The notes under the pieces were generated by a model, which was not told where the DNA came from, did no database searches, and saw nothing but the letters and a program-made list of their open reading frames with translations. A stretch of DNA of 64,000 bases, taken from Hyphomonas sp. L-53-1-40 (lineage in GTDB: Bacteria > Pseudomonadota > Alphaproteobacteria > Caulobacterales > Hyphomonadaceae). Of this stretch, positions 34,512-40,837 are shown one piece after another. The DNA is taken from contig NZ_AWFI01000001.1 in NCBI RefSeq assembly GCF_000682775.1, positions 372,001 through 436,000 on the forward strand, in the 5' to 3' direction. Position 1 is the first letter of the stretch; every line of letters starts with the position of its first letter. Made by a program: the position numbers and the translations under genes.

Positions 34512-34954
34512 GCGACGAAACGCCGAATGATACCCGCGATACCAGCGGACGCTTCGTGAAGCGCGCCGCAGAGAAGGCGCATCGGCTGCACACGCCGTCA
34601 GAAGACGGGGTGCATCCTGTGGCCAAGATCCTGTTCGGATGGACCGAGGCAAAAGTCGCTGGAACGGCGATCTTCTGGGGCATCGGCCTGCTCTCGGCCT
34701 TCCTGATTGTCATCGATCTGGCCGTTGATCGGCACGAATATGTTCACATGGCCGAAGCGACCGGATTCTATGCGCTGTGGGGCTTTGCCGCCTTTGCTTT
34801 CGTTGTGCTGATGGGCTGGCCGCTGGGCCGGCTGCTGCGTCGCAGTGAAACCTATTACGGAGATCCGGGCGGCCCGCCGTCGGATATCGACCCGGATATA
34901 CCCGCTGTGCCTGACGCTGTCCCGACCTATCCTGACGAAGGAGAAGAGCACTGA
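34508..34954 (+). CDS. Unrecognised small membrane subunit of the Mrp-type operon
   Basis: A 148-residue protein with a basic N-terminus, two transmembrane helices (GTAIFWGIGLLSAFLIVIDLA shown in parts, about residues 52-70, and YALWGFAAFAFVVLMGWPLG, about 88-107) and an acidic, Pro-rich C-terminal tail (DIDPDIPAVPDAVPTYPDEG). I do not recognise a named Mrp subunit. It overlaps the gene before by 4 nt and the one after by one base, so it is translationally coupled inside the operon and is likely an accessory part of the complex. Confidence 0.75.
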   Translation: MSDETPNDTRDTSGRFVKRAAEKAHRLHTPSEDGVHPVAKILFGWTEAKVAGTAIFWGIGLLSAFLIVIDLAVDRHEYVHMAEATGFYALWGFAAFAFVVLMGWPLGRLLRRSETYYGDPGGPPSDIDPDIPAVPDAVPTYPDEGEEH

Positions 34955-36717
34955 TGACTGGTTTGCTCTCCATGCTGAATCCCGGCTGGCTCCTGATCGC
35001 TGTAGGACTTGGGGCTCTTTTCCTGCCTGTTCGCCGCGTGCGTCAGGGGCTGACCATTGCCGCGCCCATCATTGCGATACTGTTGATTTCGGTCGCGGAT
35101 CGGAACGTGAATCTGTTGACCGGCCACGCGCTGGGTATCGAGATGATCCTCTATCGGGTCGACAATCTCAGCTACATTTTCGGCCTCGCTTTCCTGCTCG
35201 CGGCGCTGCTGAACGCGATCTATGCGTGGCACACTGACGACCGGCTGCAGGATGGCATGTCGATTGCCTATGCTGGTGCCGCTGTTGCGGCGACCTTCTC
35301 GGGCGACATGATGACCCTGTTCGTGTTCTGGGAACTGACGGCCATTACATCTGTCTTCCTGATTTTGAGGGCAGGGACGCGCGCCGCTTATTTCGCCTCC
35401 ATGCGATATCTGGGCGTCCAGATCCTGTCCGGCGTACTGCTGCTGGCCGGTATCGGCTATGTCTACCAATCGCGCGGTGACCTATCGATCTCGGCCTTTA
35501 CCAGTCTGAATGAACCGGGCGCACTGCTTGTCTTCATTGCGCTGGGCATCAAGGCAGCCTTTCCCTTCCTGCACAACTGGCTGCAGGATTCCTATCCGAA
35601 GGCCACGGTGGTCGGCGCGGTTGTCCTGTCGGCCTTTACGACAAAGCTGGCCGTCTACGCTTTCGCGCGGATGTTCCCTGGCCATGACGCGTTGATCTGG
35701 ATCGGCGCCGTGATGACCGTGTTCCCGGTCTTCTTCGCCGTTATCGAAAACGACCTGCGCAAGGTGTTGGCCTATTCGCTGAACAATCAGGTCGGCTTCA
35801 TGATCTGTGCCATCGGCCTCGGCACGGCGGGGGTCGGCAATGCGCTCGCGCTCAACGGCGCATCGGCGCATGCCTTCTGCCACATCATCTACAAGGGCCT
35901 GCTGTTCATGAGCATGGGCGCCGTGCTCTATCGCACCGGAACGACCAAGGCGTCTGAACTGGGCGGGCTCTACAAGTCCATGCCGTGGACGACGATCTTC
36001 TGCATCATTGGAGCAATGTCGATCTCGGCGTTCCCGCTCTTCTCGGGCTTTGCGGCCAAGTCGCTGACCATGAGCGCGGTGGGCAAGGAGGGCTACACGA
36101 TTGTTTGGCTGATGCTGTTGTTCGCGTCAGCCGGTGTGCTGGAGCATTCGGGCATCAAGATTCCGTATTTTGCCTTCTTCGGCCATGACAGCGGCAAGCG
36201 GGTGAAAGAAGCGCCCTTCAACATGCTACTCGCCATGGGGCTTGCCTCCTTCATCTGTATTGCTGTGGGTGTGCCAGCCATTGTTCCGGGCTTCGGCTAT
36301 GAGTGGCTCTACAATCTGCTGCCGTATCGCGAGGAGGCGATGGCGTATCATCCGTTCACGCTGGATCATGTATTGACCCAGATGCAATTGCTCGTGCTGG
36401 CCATCTTTGCCTTCGTGATGCTGAAGCGCCTTGGCTGGTACCCACCGGAGAAGCCGGGCGTCGTGCTCGACAGCGACTGGCTCTACCGCAAGGCAGGCTA
36501 TGGTATGGCGACATGGACTGGTACGGTTTGGCAGAAGGTGGGACCAGCCATGTCCGCTATCTTCTTCAAGCTGACCGGCCGGGCCTATGAGCGGATCGAG
36601 AATACGTTCAGTCCAAGGGGCGAATTGGCCCGTGGAGGTCTTGCCAGCGGCATGGCGATCTGGACCGCAATCCTGCTTGGTTTTGTCCTGCTTCTATCCT
36701 TCATAACGACCGGATAA
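34954..36717 (+). CDS. Third antiporter-like subunit (NuoL/MrpA N-terminal-like)
   Basis: A 587-residue pump subunit with about 14-16 helices. Channel residues are kept: Glu in MMTLFVFWELTAITSVFL, Lys in LGIKAAFPFLHNWLQDSYP and Lys in LSAFTTKLAVYAFARMF. It probably supplies the NuoL-like part that is fused into MrpA in standard systems, but the C-terminal extension differs (LKRLGWYPPEKPGVVLDSDW, then one more helix at the end). It closes the operon; the next 140 nt hold a palindrome and the mucR-like promoter region. Confidence 0.92.
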   Translation: MTGLLSMLNPGWLLIAVGLGALFLPVRRVRQGLTIAAPIIAILLISVADRNVNLLTGHALGIEMILYRVDNLSYIFGLAFLLAALLNAIYAWHTDDRLQDGMSIAYAGAAVAATFSGDMMTLFVFWELTAITSVFLILRAGTRAAYFASMRYLGVQILSGVLLLAGIGYVYQSRGDLSISAFTSLNEPGALLVFIALGIKAAFPFLHNWLQDSYPKATVVGAVVLSAFTTKLAVYAFARMFPGHDALIWIGAVMTVFPVFFAVIENDLRKVLAYSLNNQVGFMICAIGLGTAGVGNALALNGASAHAFCHIIYKGLLFMSMGAVLYRTGTTKASELGGLYKSMPWTTIFCIIGAMSISAFPLFSGFAAKSLTMSAVGKEGYTIVWLMLLFASAGVLEHSGIKIPYFAFFGHDSGKRVKEAPFNMLLAMGLASFICIAVGVPAIVPGFGYEWLYNLLPYREEAMAYHPFTLDHVLTQMQLLVLAIFAFVMLKRLGWYPPEKPGVVLDSDWLYRKAGYGMATWTGTVWQKVGPAMSAIFFKLTGRAYERIENTFSPRGELARGGLASGMAIWTAILLGFVLLLSFITTG

Positions 36718-36739
36718 TCAGCCTTACGGCGAAATTTAA

Positions 36740-36754
36740 CATACCGATGGTATG
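36740..36754. promoter_or_regulatory. Perfect palindrome upstream of the MucR-type gene
   Basis: CATACC-GAT-GGTATG is a perfect 6-bp inverted repeat with a 3-nt centre, 104 nt upstream of the MucR start. It lacks a T run, so an operator is more likely than a terminator. It lies just after the end of the antiporter operon. Confidence 0.45.
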
Positions 36755-36857
36755 CGAGCAAAATCCGGATCGTGTAGTAAATACTGCGATTTATACGTGA
36801 GTCATTCTCAATCTTAAGCTAATCCCGATTGGTTAATCGCAATGACGGGGATGCGAG

Positions 36858-37274
36858 ATGACTGATACTGAGAGTGCAGTGACCGACAGGATTGAGTTCC
36901 TGGAGATGACAACAAGAATAGTTGCGGCCTATGTGAGCAATAATGCGCTGCAAGCCGATGAGCTGCCGCAGCTCATCCAGCTGGTCCATTCTTCGCTGGA
37001 GGGTGTGCGTGGCACCGACGAAATGTCGGAACCACCCAAGCCCGCTGTGTCTATCCGGAAATCCATTGGCGAGGAGTATCTGATCTGTCTGGAAGATGGA
37101 TTGAAGTTCAAATCGCTAAAACGCCACCTGCGCACCAAATACGATATGACGCCCGAAGAATACCGCGAGAAGTGGGGGCTTCCCGGCGATTATCCGATGG
37201 TTGCACCAGGCTATTCAAAGCAACGCTCAATGCTCGCCAAGCAAATGGGGCTCGGTAAGTCCGAGCGCGACTAG
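36858..37274 (+). CDS. mucR: Ros/MucR family transcriptional regulator
   Basis: A 138-residue regulator with the Ros/MucR core: YLICLEDGLKFKSLKRHLRT (about residues 75-94), followed by MTPEEYREKWGLPGDYPMVA. The zinc-finger Cys-x-Asp-x-His pattern is partly kept; the final His pair of Ros is replaced (RTKYDMT), as in Caulobacter MucR. Such proteins bind AT-rich or palindromic DNA and control surface and cell-cycle genes in alphaproteobacteria. The downstream gap has three palindromes and the upstream one a further palindrome, which could be its targets. Confidence 0.93.
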   Translation: MTDTESAVTDRIEFLEMTTRIVAAYVSNNALQADELPQLIQLVHSSLEGVRGTDEMSEPPKPAVSIRKSIGEEYLICLEDGLKFKSLKRHLRTKYDMTPEEYREKWGLPGDYPMVAPGYSKQRSMLAKQMGLGKSERD

Positions 37275-37310
37275 TATTCAAAATCGAATACTTTTGTTTC
37301 GATATCGAAA
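37274..37310. promoter_or_regulatory. Two palindromes between mucR and the PAS_5 gene
   Basis: GTATTC (37274-37279) and GAATAC (37286-37291) form a 6-bp inverted repeat; TTTCGATATCGAAA at 37297-37310 is a perfect 14-bp palindrome. Both are AT-rich relative to their surroundings. They sit just after the mucR stop and 107-143 nt before the PAS_5 start, good positions for operators. Confidence 0.5.
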
Positions 37311-37383
37311 TGAAAGCATTTGGTAGGAATGGTTAAGAAAAACTCACCAGGACTCTTGATCCGCGACTCAACTCGCGCGATAG

Positions 37384-37401
37384 GTGATTCTATCGAATCA
37401 C
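37384..37401. promoter_or_regulatory. Palindrome next to the PAS_5 gene start
   Basis: GTGATTC-TATC-GAATCAC is a perfect 7-bp inverted repeat ending 15 nt before the ATG. It shares the ATTC/GAAT half-site theme with the palindrome at 37274-37291, which suggests one protein could bind both. It could also be a hairpin in the 5' leader that affects translation. Confidence 0.5.
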
Positions 37402-37416
37402 CTGGGGGTGACTGAA

Positions 37417-37920
37417 ATGACCAAACAGAATGTCTTCAAAGGCGTAACCGATTCGCAGCAGAAGCTGATCGAGTATTGGTGTGGCTTGCGCGATTCGCAC
37501 GGTCTTGTGCGGCGCGAATCAATGGATCCGGGCCAGTTCCGTGCCATGCTCGCCAGTATCTCCATTGTGGAGTTCGACCGATTCGGTACCGGGCGGTTTC
37601 GAATCGCTGGCTCCCGTCTGCGTGAGATTTTCGGTATGGAGGCCCGTGGCCGCCAGATCGAGGATGTCCTGGGCGAACATGGCGAAGCCTATTGCCTCGG
37701 TCTGGCTGCAGCGCTGGAACGTGGCGCGCCTGTTGGCGGGATGATCGAACAGGAAGATGGTCGCATGCACGCATGGACGCGTTTGCCCTTGGCCGGACCT
37801 GACGGTCAGCTGACTCAAGTACTCTGCCATGATGAACTGGTGCGCGCCCGACCAAAAAAGGGCCGTCCGGACCCGGCCGGCAAGGATATAACCGGCAACC
37901 ATGATCGCGCCGCCGCCTAG
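37417..37920 (+). CDS. PAS domain-containing protein (PAS_5)
   Basis: A 167-residue protein matching the alphaproteobacterial PAS_5 family: LIEYWCGLRDSHGLVRRESMDP (read in two parts), then VEFDRFGTGRFRIAGSRLRE and GMEARGRQIEDVL. The family is a single PAS sensor-like domain of unknown ligand, common in Caulobacterales and Sphingomonadales. ATG at 37417 has GGGGG 8 nt upstream; GTG at 37384 lies inside the palindrome and is less likely. It stands alone upstream of the mobile element. Confidence 0.85.
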   Translation: MTKQNVFKGVTDSQQKLIEYWCGLRDSHGLVRRESMDPGQFRAMLASISIVEFDRFGTGRFRIAGSRLREIFGMEARGRQIEDVLGEHGEAYCLGLAAALERGAPVGGMIEQEDGRMHAWTRLPLAGPDGQLTQVLCHDELVRARPKKGRPDPAGKDITGNHDRAAA

Positions 37921-38049
37921 GCAGGCGAAGCGAACCAGGTTCAATAAAACGCAGAAACGGCGCGGCCCGCAAGTGGGCTCTATCCCTCGAATTCCTGACG
38001 GTGGCTGCGCCGTAATCCCCAGACATTGCGGGCATTCAACTTGTTGTAA

Positions 38050-38063
38050 TAGGAAAGTTATCC
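38050..38063 (+). repeat. Left copy of a 14-bp direct repeat flanking the mobile element
   Basis: TAGGAAAGTTATCC is found again, exactly and in the same orientation, at 40773-40786 on the other side of the element. It is a candidate target site duplication, though it is longer than the 8 bp usual for IS1595 elements. The string is itself partly palindromic. Confidence 0.7.
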
Positions 38064-38064
38064 C

Positions 38065-38084
38065 AATTATATACCTGACAAAGC
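38065..38084 (+). repeat. Left terminal inverted repeat of the IS1595-type element
   Basis: AATTATATACCTGACAAAGC. It matches the inverted copy at 40754-40773 at 19 of 20 positions. The match can be extended outward, with several mismatches, through the partly palindromic TAGGAAAGTTATCC. Confidence 0.85.
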
Positions 38085-38115
38085 TTGCGCTGAGTCGGGA
38101 GACAGGATAACCCTC

Positions 38116-38319
38116 ATGGCCGACAGGCCGGTGCTTTTAGAAGAGATTGAGATTACGCCAGAGATGCTTGAGGCGGGCGCATCTATTCTTGCCGAGGAGG
38201 TTGGCGGGATTTTTCCAGCAGAAGCGCGTTATTCAGATCGCGGTTTTCAGTTGTTAGCTGCGTCAGTCTATCGAGCAATGATTGAATCTCTTCGGAATAC
38301 CGACCGCGCCCGCGTTTAA
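38116..38319 (+). CDS. Small cargo protein of the mobile element
   Basis: A 67-residue acidic, helical protein (ITPEMLEAGASILAEEVGG near residue 12, then a C-terminal VYRAMIESL helix). The pattern ITPEMLEAG ... YRAM occurs in small proteins of many bacterial genomes without known function. AGGA lies about 9 nt upstream of ATG. Its 3' end overlaps by 137 nt the 3' end of the facing HEPN-like gene. It could be a partner or antitoxin, but that is only an idea from its position. Confidence 0.55.
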   Translation: MADRPVLLEEIEITPEMLEAGASILAEEVGGIFPAEARYSDRGFQLLAASVYRAMIESLRNTDRARV

Positions 38320-38830
38320 CCGCGTGAAGGCAACCCTCAAGTTTGCTTCGGACGGCAGTGCATCTTCGAGTCAGGTCCCCCAAGTCGGAAAGAGTGAAGA
38401 TGAATTTGACTCGTTCGGATTTTCCTTTAGCGGTTTCCTCTGATATTCTGCTGAGGTGGGAAGATGTAAGGCCCTGCCAAAACCGAGCGGGCTGGCCATT
38501 AAATAAGCCCCAGCTCGCATGCACTAACTTGTTTCTTGCTTTTGAAAGATTGTTGGCCTCGTCGAGTAGTCCCGGAAGCGCTGCGGCGGCTGGGTCATCC
38601 GAAAGCTCAACCAGGGCGCCTAAGATATCGATCTGCTCCCTCACACCGACACGATCGAAGATAGCTCCGCCAATATCTGCTTCCAGATTGGCGAACCCTC
38701 TGAAGAGAAACCCGCAAACAACTTCCACTTCACTCCATGCAGTCATGAAGCGACCAAGCGCAGCATTGCGCTCGTCATCAGCAAGATTGTTAGGGTCAAA
38801 AGGGATATTATTTAGTATGATACCTGCCAT
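38183..38830 (-). CDS. HEPN-like motif cargo protein
   Basis: A 215-residue mostly helical protein. ATG at 38830 with GGAG 6 nt upstream fixes the start. The centre has KARNKLVHASW at residues 98-108; R99-N-x3-H104 is the RNxxxH (Rx4H) signature of HEPN nucleases and related folds. A C-terminal helix is rich in charge (EEIQSLLDRLTQLTTENRDL) and may form a coiled coil. The motif alone does not prove RNase activity; many uncharacterised proteins share it. It is inside the mobile element and faces the small 38116-38319 gene. Confidence 0.65.
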   Translation of the reverse strand: MAGIILNNIPFDPNNLADDERNAALGRFMTAWSEVEVVCGFLFRGFANLEADIGGAIFDRVGVREQIDILGALVELSDDPAAAALPGLLDEANNLSKARNKLVHASWGLFNGQPARFWQGLTSSHLSRISEETAKGKSERVKFIFTLSDLGDLTRRCTAVRSKLEGCLHAVKRGRGRYSEEIQSLLDRLTQLTTENRDLNNALLLEKSRQPPRQE

Positions 38831-38987
38831 GACCGGCTCCAAAGAAGACAAACAGTTCAACGAAACCCTCAAGCGGATGATGGAGAAGAAGCCAAAGCCG
38901 CATGAGGAGATGAAGAAGGGCAAGGATGGGCGTTCACCCAGCGCACACCCGGATGATAGTAAAAAAGACCATGACCAACGATCATGA
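38829..38987 (+). CDS. Small basic cargo protein
   Basis: A 52-residue, Lys-rich protein (MTGSKEDKQFNETLKRMMEK start, KPKPHEEMKKGKDG later). Similar short proteins (FNxTLKRMLxTxPKPHxxM) are seen beside mobile genes in alphaproteobacteria. Its start codon overlaps the start codon of the divergent HEPN-like gene: both are read from the CATG at 38828-38831. No good ribosome site is visible; ATG at 38817 is an alternative. Confidence 0.5.
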   Translation: MTGSKEDKQFNETLKRMMEKKPKPHEEMKKGKDGRSPSAHPDDSKKDHDQRS

Positions 38988-38998
38988 CACAGACGCCT

Positions 38999-39262
38999 TC
39001 ATTCAGCACTGTCGTCTCGAAGACGTTCTAGGCGCTGAATTTCGTCGCCTACTAGAGTTCGCAGTTCGCGAAGGGCTGCTATCCGAAGTGCTGCAAACGT
39101 CACCCGTTCAGTGCACGAAACTACAACACGGCCCTTCAACCATGTTTCTGATTGGTCCAGATCCGGCTGATCACTCAGCACAATCTCAACCGGACCATCC
39201 GGGCCGCCCGTCAGAAGTGCAAACGATGATACTTTAGCCGTAGCGCCCGTTCTGTCCGTCAT
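38999..39262 (-). CDS. Small hypothetical cargo protein
   Basis: An 87-residue protein with a strong AGGAGG 5 nt before ATG. The N-terminal half is beta-like (VEIVLSDQPDLDQSETWLKG, GRVVVSCTERVTF) and the C-terminal half a charged helix (RIAALRELRTLVGDEIQRLE). No family recognised. The opposite-strand frame is also open but has no ribosome site, so this strand is preferred. Confidence 0.6.
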   Translation of the reverse strand: MTDRTGATAKVSSFALLTGGPDGPVEIVLSDQPDLDQSETWLKGRVVVSCTERVTFAALRIAALRELRTLVGDEIQRLERLRDDSAE

Positions 39263-39320
39263 TGCTGCCTCCTATCGTATAGAGGGGCGCGAGCCGAAGC
39301 CCGCGCCCCCAAATCAAAGC

Positions 39321-39452
39321 CTACTTTTTCGGCTTCTTGATGGTCTCCACCACAGTGGTATTCGGGCGGCGCTTAGCCTCCTTTACCGGGATGAACTCAC
39401 CAGTCTTGGCGTCGCGGCCAATCTTTACGGTAGTCGTCTTTTTGGTAGCCAT
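39321..39452 (-). CDS. Small basic protein of the conserved MATKKTTTVKIG type
   Basis: A 43-residue Lys/Thr-rich protein: IGRDAKTGEFIPVKEAKRRP then TTVVETIKK. The pattern (I)GRDAxTGxFIPVKEAxRRPxTxVVExI is conserved in small proteins of many Gram-negative genomes, of unknown role. AAGGAG 6-7 nt before ATG at 39452 sets the start. Its leader on this strand is the hairpin-rich region at 39476-39609. Confidence 0.7.
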   Translation of the reverse strand: MATKKTTTVKIGRDAKTGEFIPVKEAKRRPNTTVVETIKKPKK

Positions 39453-39475
39453 TTTTGGCTCCTTCACTTTAAAGC

Positions 39476-39609
39476 GAGGGGCCGTTGACTGCAGAGCGCC
39501 TTTGCGATTCAATGGAATCGCTTCACGAAAGCACACGTCGGCACGGCCCCTCAAATGGGTTTGCCGATTGCTGATTCGGGTTTGTGACGAACCCGAATCA
39601 GCGCAATCG
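39476..39609. other. Block of nested and adjacent hairpins inside the mobile element
   Basis: GAGGGGCCGT (39476-39485) pairs with ACGGCCCCTC (39543-39552), 10 bp perfect. Inside it GCGATTC-AATG-GAATCGC (39504-39521) is a perfect hairpin. Next to it CTGATTCGGGTT (39571-39582) pairs with AACCCGAATCAG (39590-39601), 12 bp perfect, extended by CGATTG (39565-39570) and CAATCG (39604-39609) across a 2-nt bulge. It lies in the leader of the 43-residue gene. Confidence 0.7.
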
Positions 39610-39690
39610 TTTACCATACTGATGATGTTCGGATCGGGAGTCGAGTCCCTGAGGCCGACGATGCCCCCTATTTGTTCCGCGAAGCACGCC

Positions 39691-39705
39691 AGCGCTTAAA
39701 GCGCC
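39691..39705. other. Short palindrome after the transposase gene
   Basis: GCGCTT-A-AAGCGC sits just beyond the transposase stop on the minus strand. It could help end the transposase transcript, but there is no T run. Confidence 0.3.
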
Positions 39706-39716
39706 TCACTCGCTGC

Positions 39717-40715
39717 TTATGCGAGCGCGGCTTCACCAGTCCGCCGATAGGTTAGGCGCTTGCCTGCAACCATTTTGAGAAGCGCGTTGTGGCGATCCTC
39801 ATCCGTAAAGCCAAGCTTGGTGCGACGGTTATAACGGAAGTCAAACTCAGTCAGGTAGCGTTGCAGGTGGGCTTCCCCACAGTGCTGGTACACGCCGATC
39901 ATGCCGCGCTTGAAGATGGAGAACACATTCTCGATTGAGTTCGAGTTCACGTCGCCACGGGCATACTCGCCAGCGGAGTGATTGGTAGTCTGGTGACGGG
40001 CGAACTCTTGGCCTGTCGTCGTGTAGAGGCGAGATTCATCGGTGTGCAGGCGCGACTTGCGGTCTGCATTCTTCACGAGGATCTCACGAACGGTTTTCTT
40101 GGTGGCCACGTTCACATGAAAGGTGCGGGTCTGGCCGCCGCGCTCGATAAGGCCAACGATAACGCGCTTCTGTGCGCCGCCTGATTTACCGGACTTGGTG
40201 TAAGGCGTTCTGCGGTTGGGCGACTTGTAAGGCACGTCACGCTTGCCGTGGTACATTTCGTCAGCCTCGATCACCTTGCCTTTGCCACCCAGAGGGCCGG
40301 ACGTGCCATCCTCTTTCATGGCTTCGCGGATGCGATGGAACATGAACCACGCAGTCTTGTAGGTAACGCCAATCGTGCGGTGCAACTGGTGGGCTGACAT
40401 GCCCTTCTTGGAGGAGGTCAGCAGGTAGGTTGCCAGAAGCCACTTATGAAGCGGAACCTTGGAGCGCTCGAAGACGGTGCCGACCGTGACCGTGAATTGC
40501 TTGCGGCAGGCATTGCACTGGTACAGGCCCTTACGCTCCTTGCCTTCCGGGTGCGCGGCAGACGGGCGGGATCGAGCGCCCTTGATGGCCGTGACGTGCT
40601 TATCCCCCACGCATCCGCAGTGTGGGCAGACCGCGCCATCAGGCCAGCGCTGGGCTTCCAGATGCTCTCTGGCGGCGTCTTCGGATTGAAAAATTGGGGA
40701 ATTTAGATTGGTCAT
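39717..40715 (-). CDS. IS1595 family transposase
   Basis: A 332-residue, seemingly intact transposase. An N-terminal zinc ribbon (CPHCG ... CNACRKQFTVTVGTVF) is followed by the TVGTVFERSKVPLHKW segment typical of IS1595/ISXO2-like enzymes and a DDE-type catalytic domain with VIEADEMYHGKR, LHTDESRLY and NSIENVFSIFKRGM. It moves the element by cut or copy of its terminal repeats. GGAG 7 nt before ATG supports the start. It ends at 39717, well inside the left part of the element. Confidence 0.93.
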   Translation of the reverse strand: MTNLNSPIFQSEDAAREHLEAQRWPDGAVCPHCGCVGDKHVTAIKGARSRPSAAHPEGKERKGLYQCNACRKQFTVTVGTVFERSKVPLHKWLLATYLLTSSKKGMSAHQLHRTIGVTYKTAWFMFHRIREAMKEDGTSGPLGGKGKVIEADEMYHGKRDVPYKSPNRRTPYTKSGKSGGAQKRVIVGLIERGGQTRTFHVNVATKKTVREILVKNADRKSRLHTDESRLYTTTGQEFARHQTTNHSAGEYARGDVNSNSIENVFSIFKRGMIGVYQHCGEAHLQRYLTEFDFRYNRRTKLGFTDEDRHNALLKMVAGKRLTYRRTGEAALA

Positions 40716-40753
40716 GACTGGCTCCGTTGAGAAATATGTATGATTTCAACGAT

Positions 40754-40773
40754 GCTTTGTCAAGTATATAATT
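40754..40773 (-). repeat. Right terminal inverted repeat of the IS1595-type element
   Basis: GCTTTGTCAAGTATATAATT; its reverse complement AATTATATACTTGACAAAGC matches the left end at 19 of 20 bases. It lies 38 nt upstream of the transposase start. Confidence 0.85.
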
Positions 40774-40786
40774 AGGAAAGTTATCC
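40773..40786 (+). repeat. Right copy of the 14-bp direct repeat
   Basis: TAGGAAAGTTATCC, identical to 38050-38063. Its first T is shared with the end of the right inverted repeat. The next base differs (T here, C at the left copy). Confidence 0.7.
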
Positions 40787-40837
40787 TACATCTCAAGAAA
40801 GCGGGTAGTCTGATGCCTGTCATCACAGGAGAAAGAC

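Larger units (their letters stand above)
38064..40773. mobile_element. IS1595-type insertion sequence with cargo genes
   Basis: About 2.7 kb bounded by matching terminal inverted repeats (19 of 20 bases) and, outside them, an exact 14-bp direct repeat. It encodes a complete IS1595-type transposase at its right end, plus five further small open frames and a block of nested hairpins. Base composition is lower in GC than neighbouring genes. Removing it would leave PAS_5 and the solo DnaA-type gene separated by a normal short gap. IS1595-family elements with passenger genes are known; this cargo set is not one I recognise. Confidence 0.85.

Noticed and set aside
38926..39237. Plus-strand open frame opposite the 87-residue cargo gene
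   Set aside because: The minus-strand frame has AGGAGG at ideal spacing, while the plus-strand one has none.
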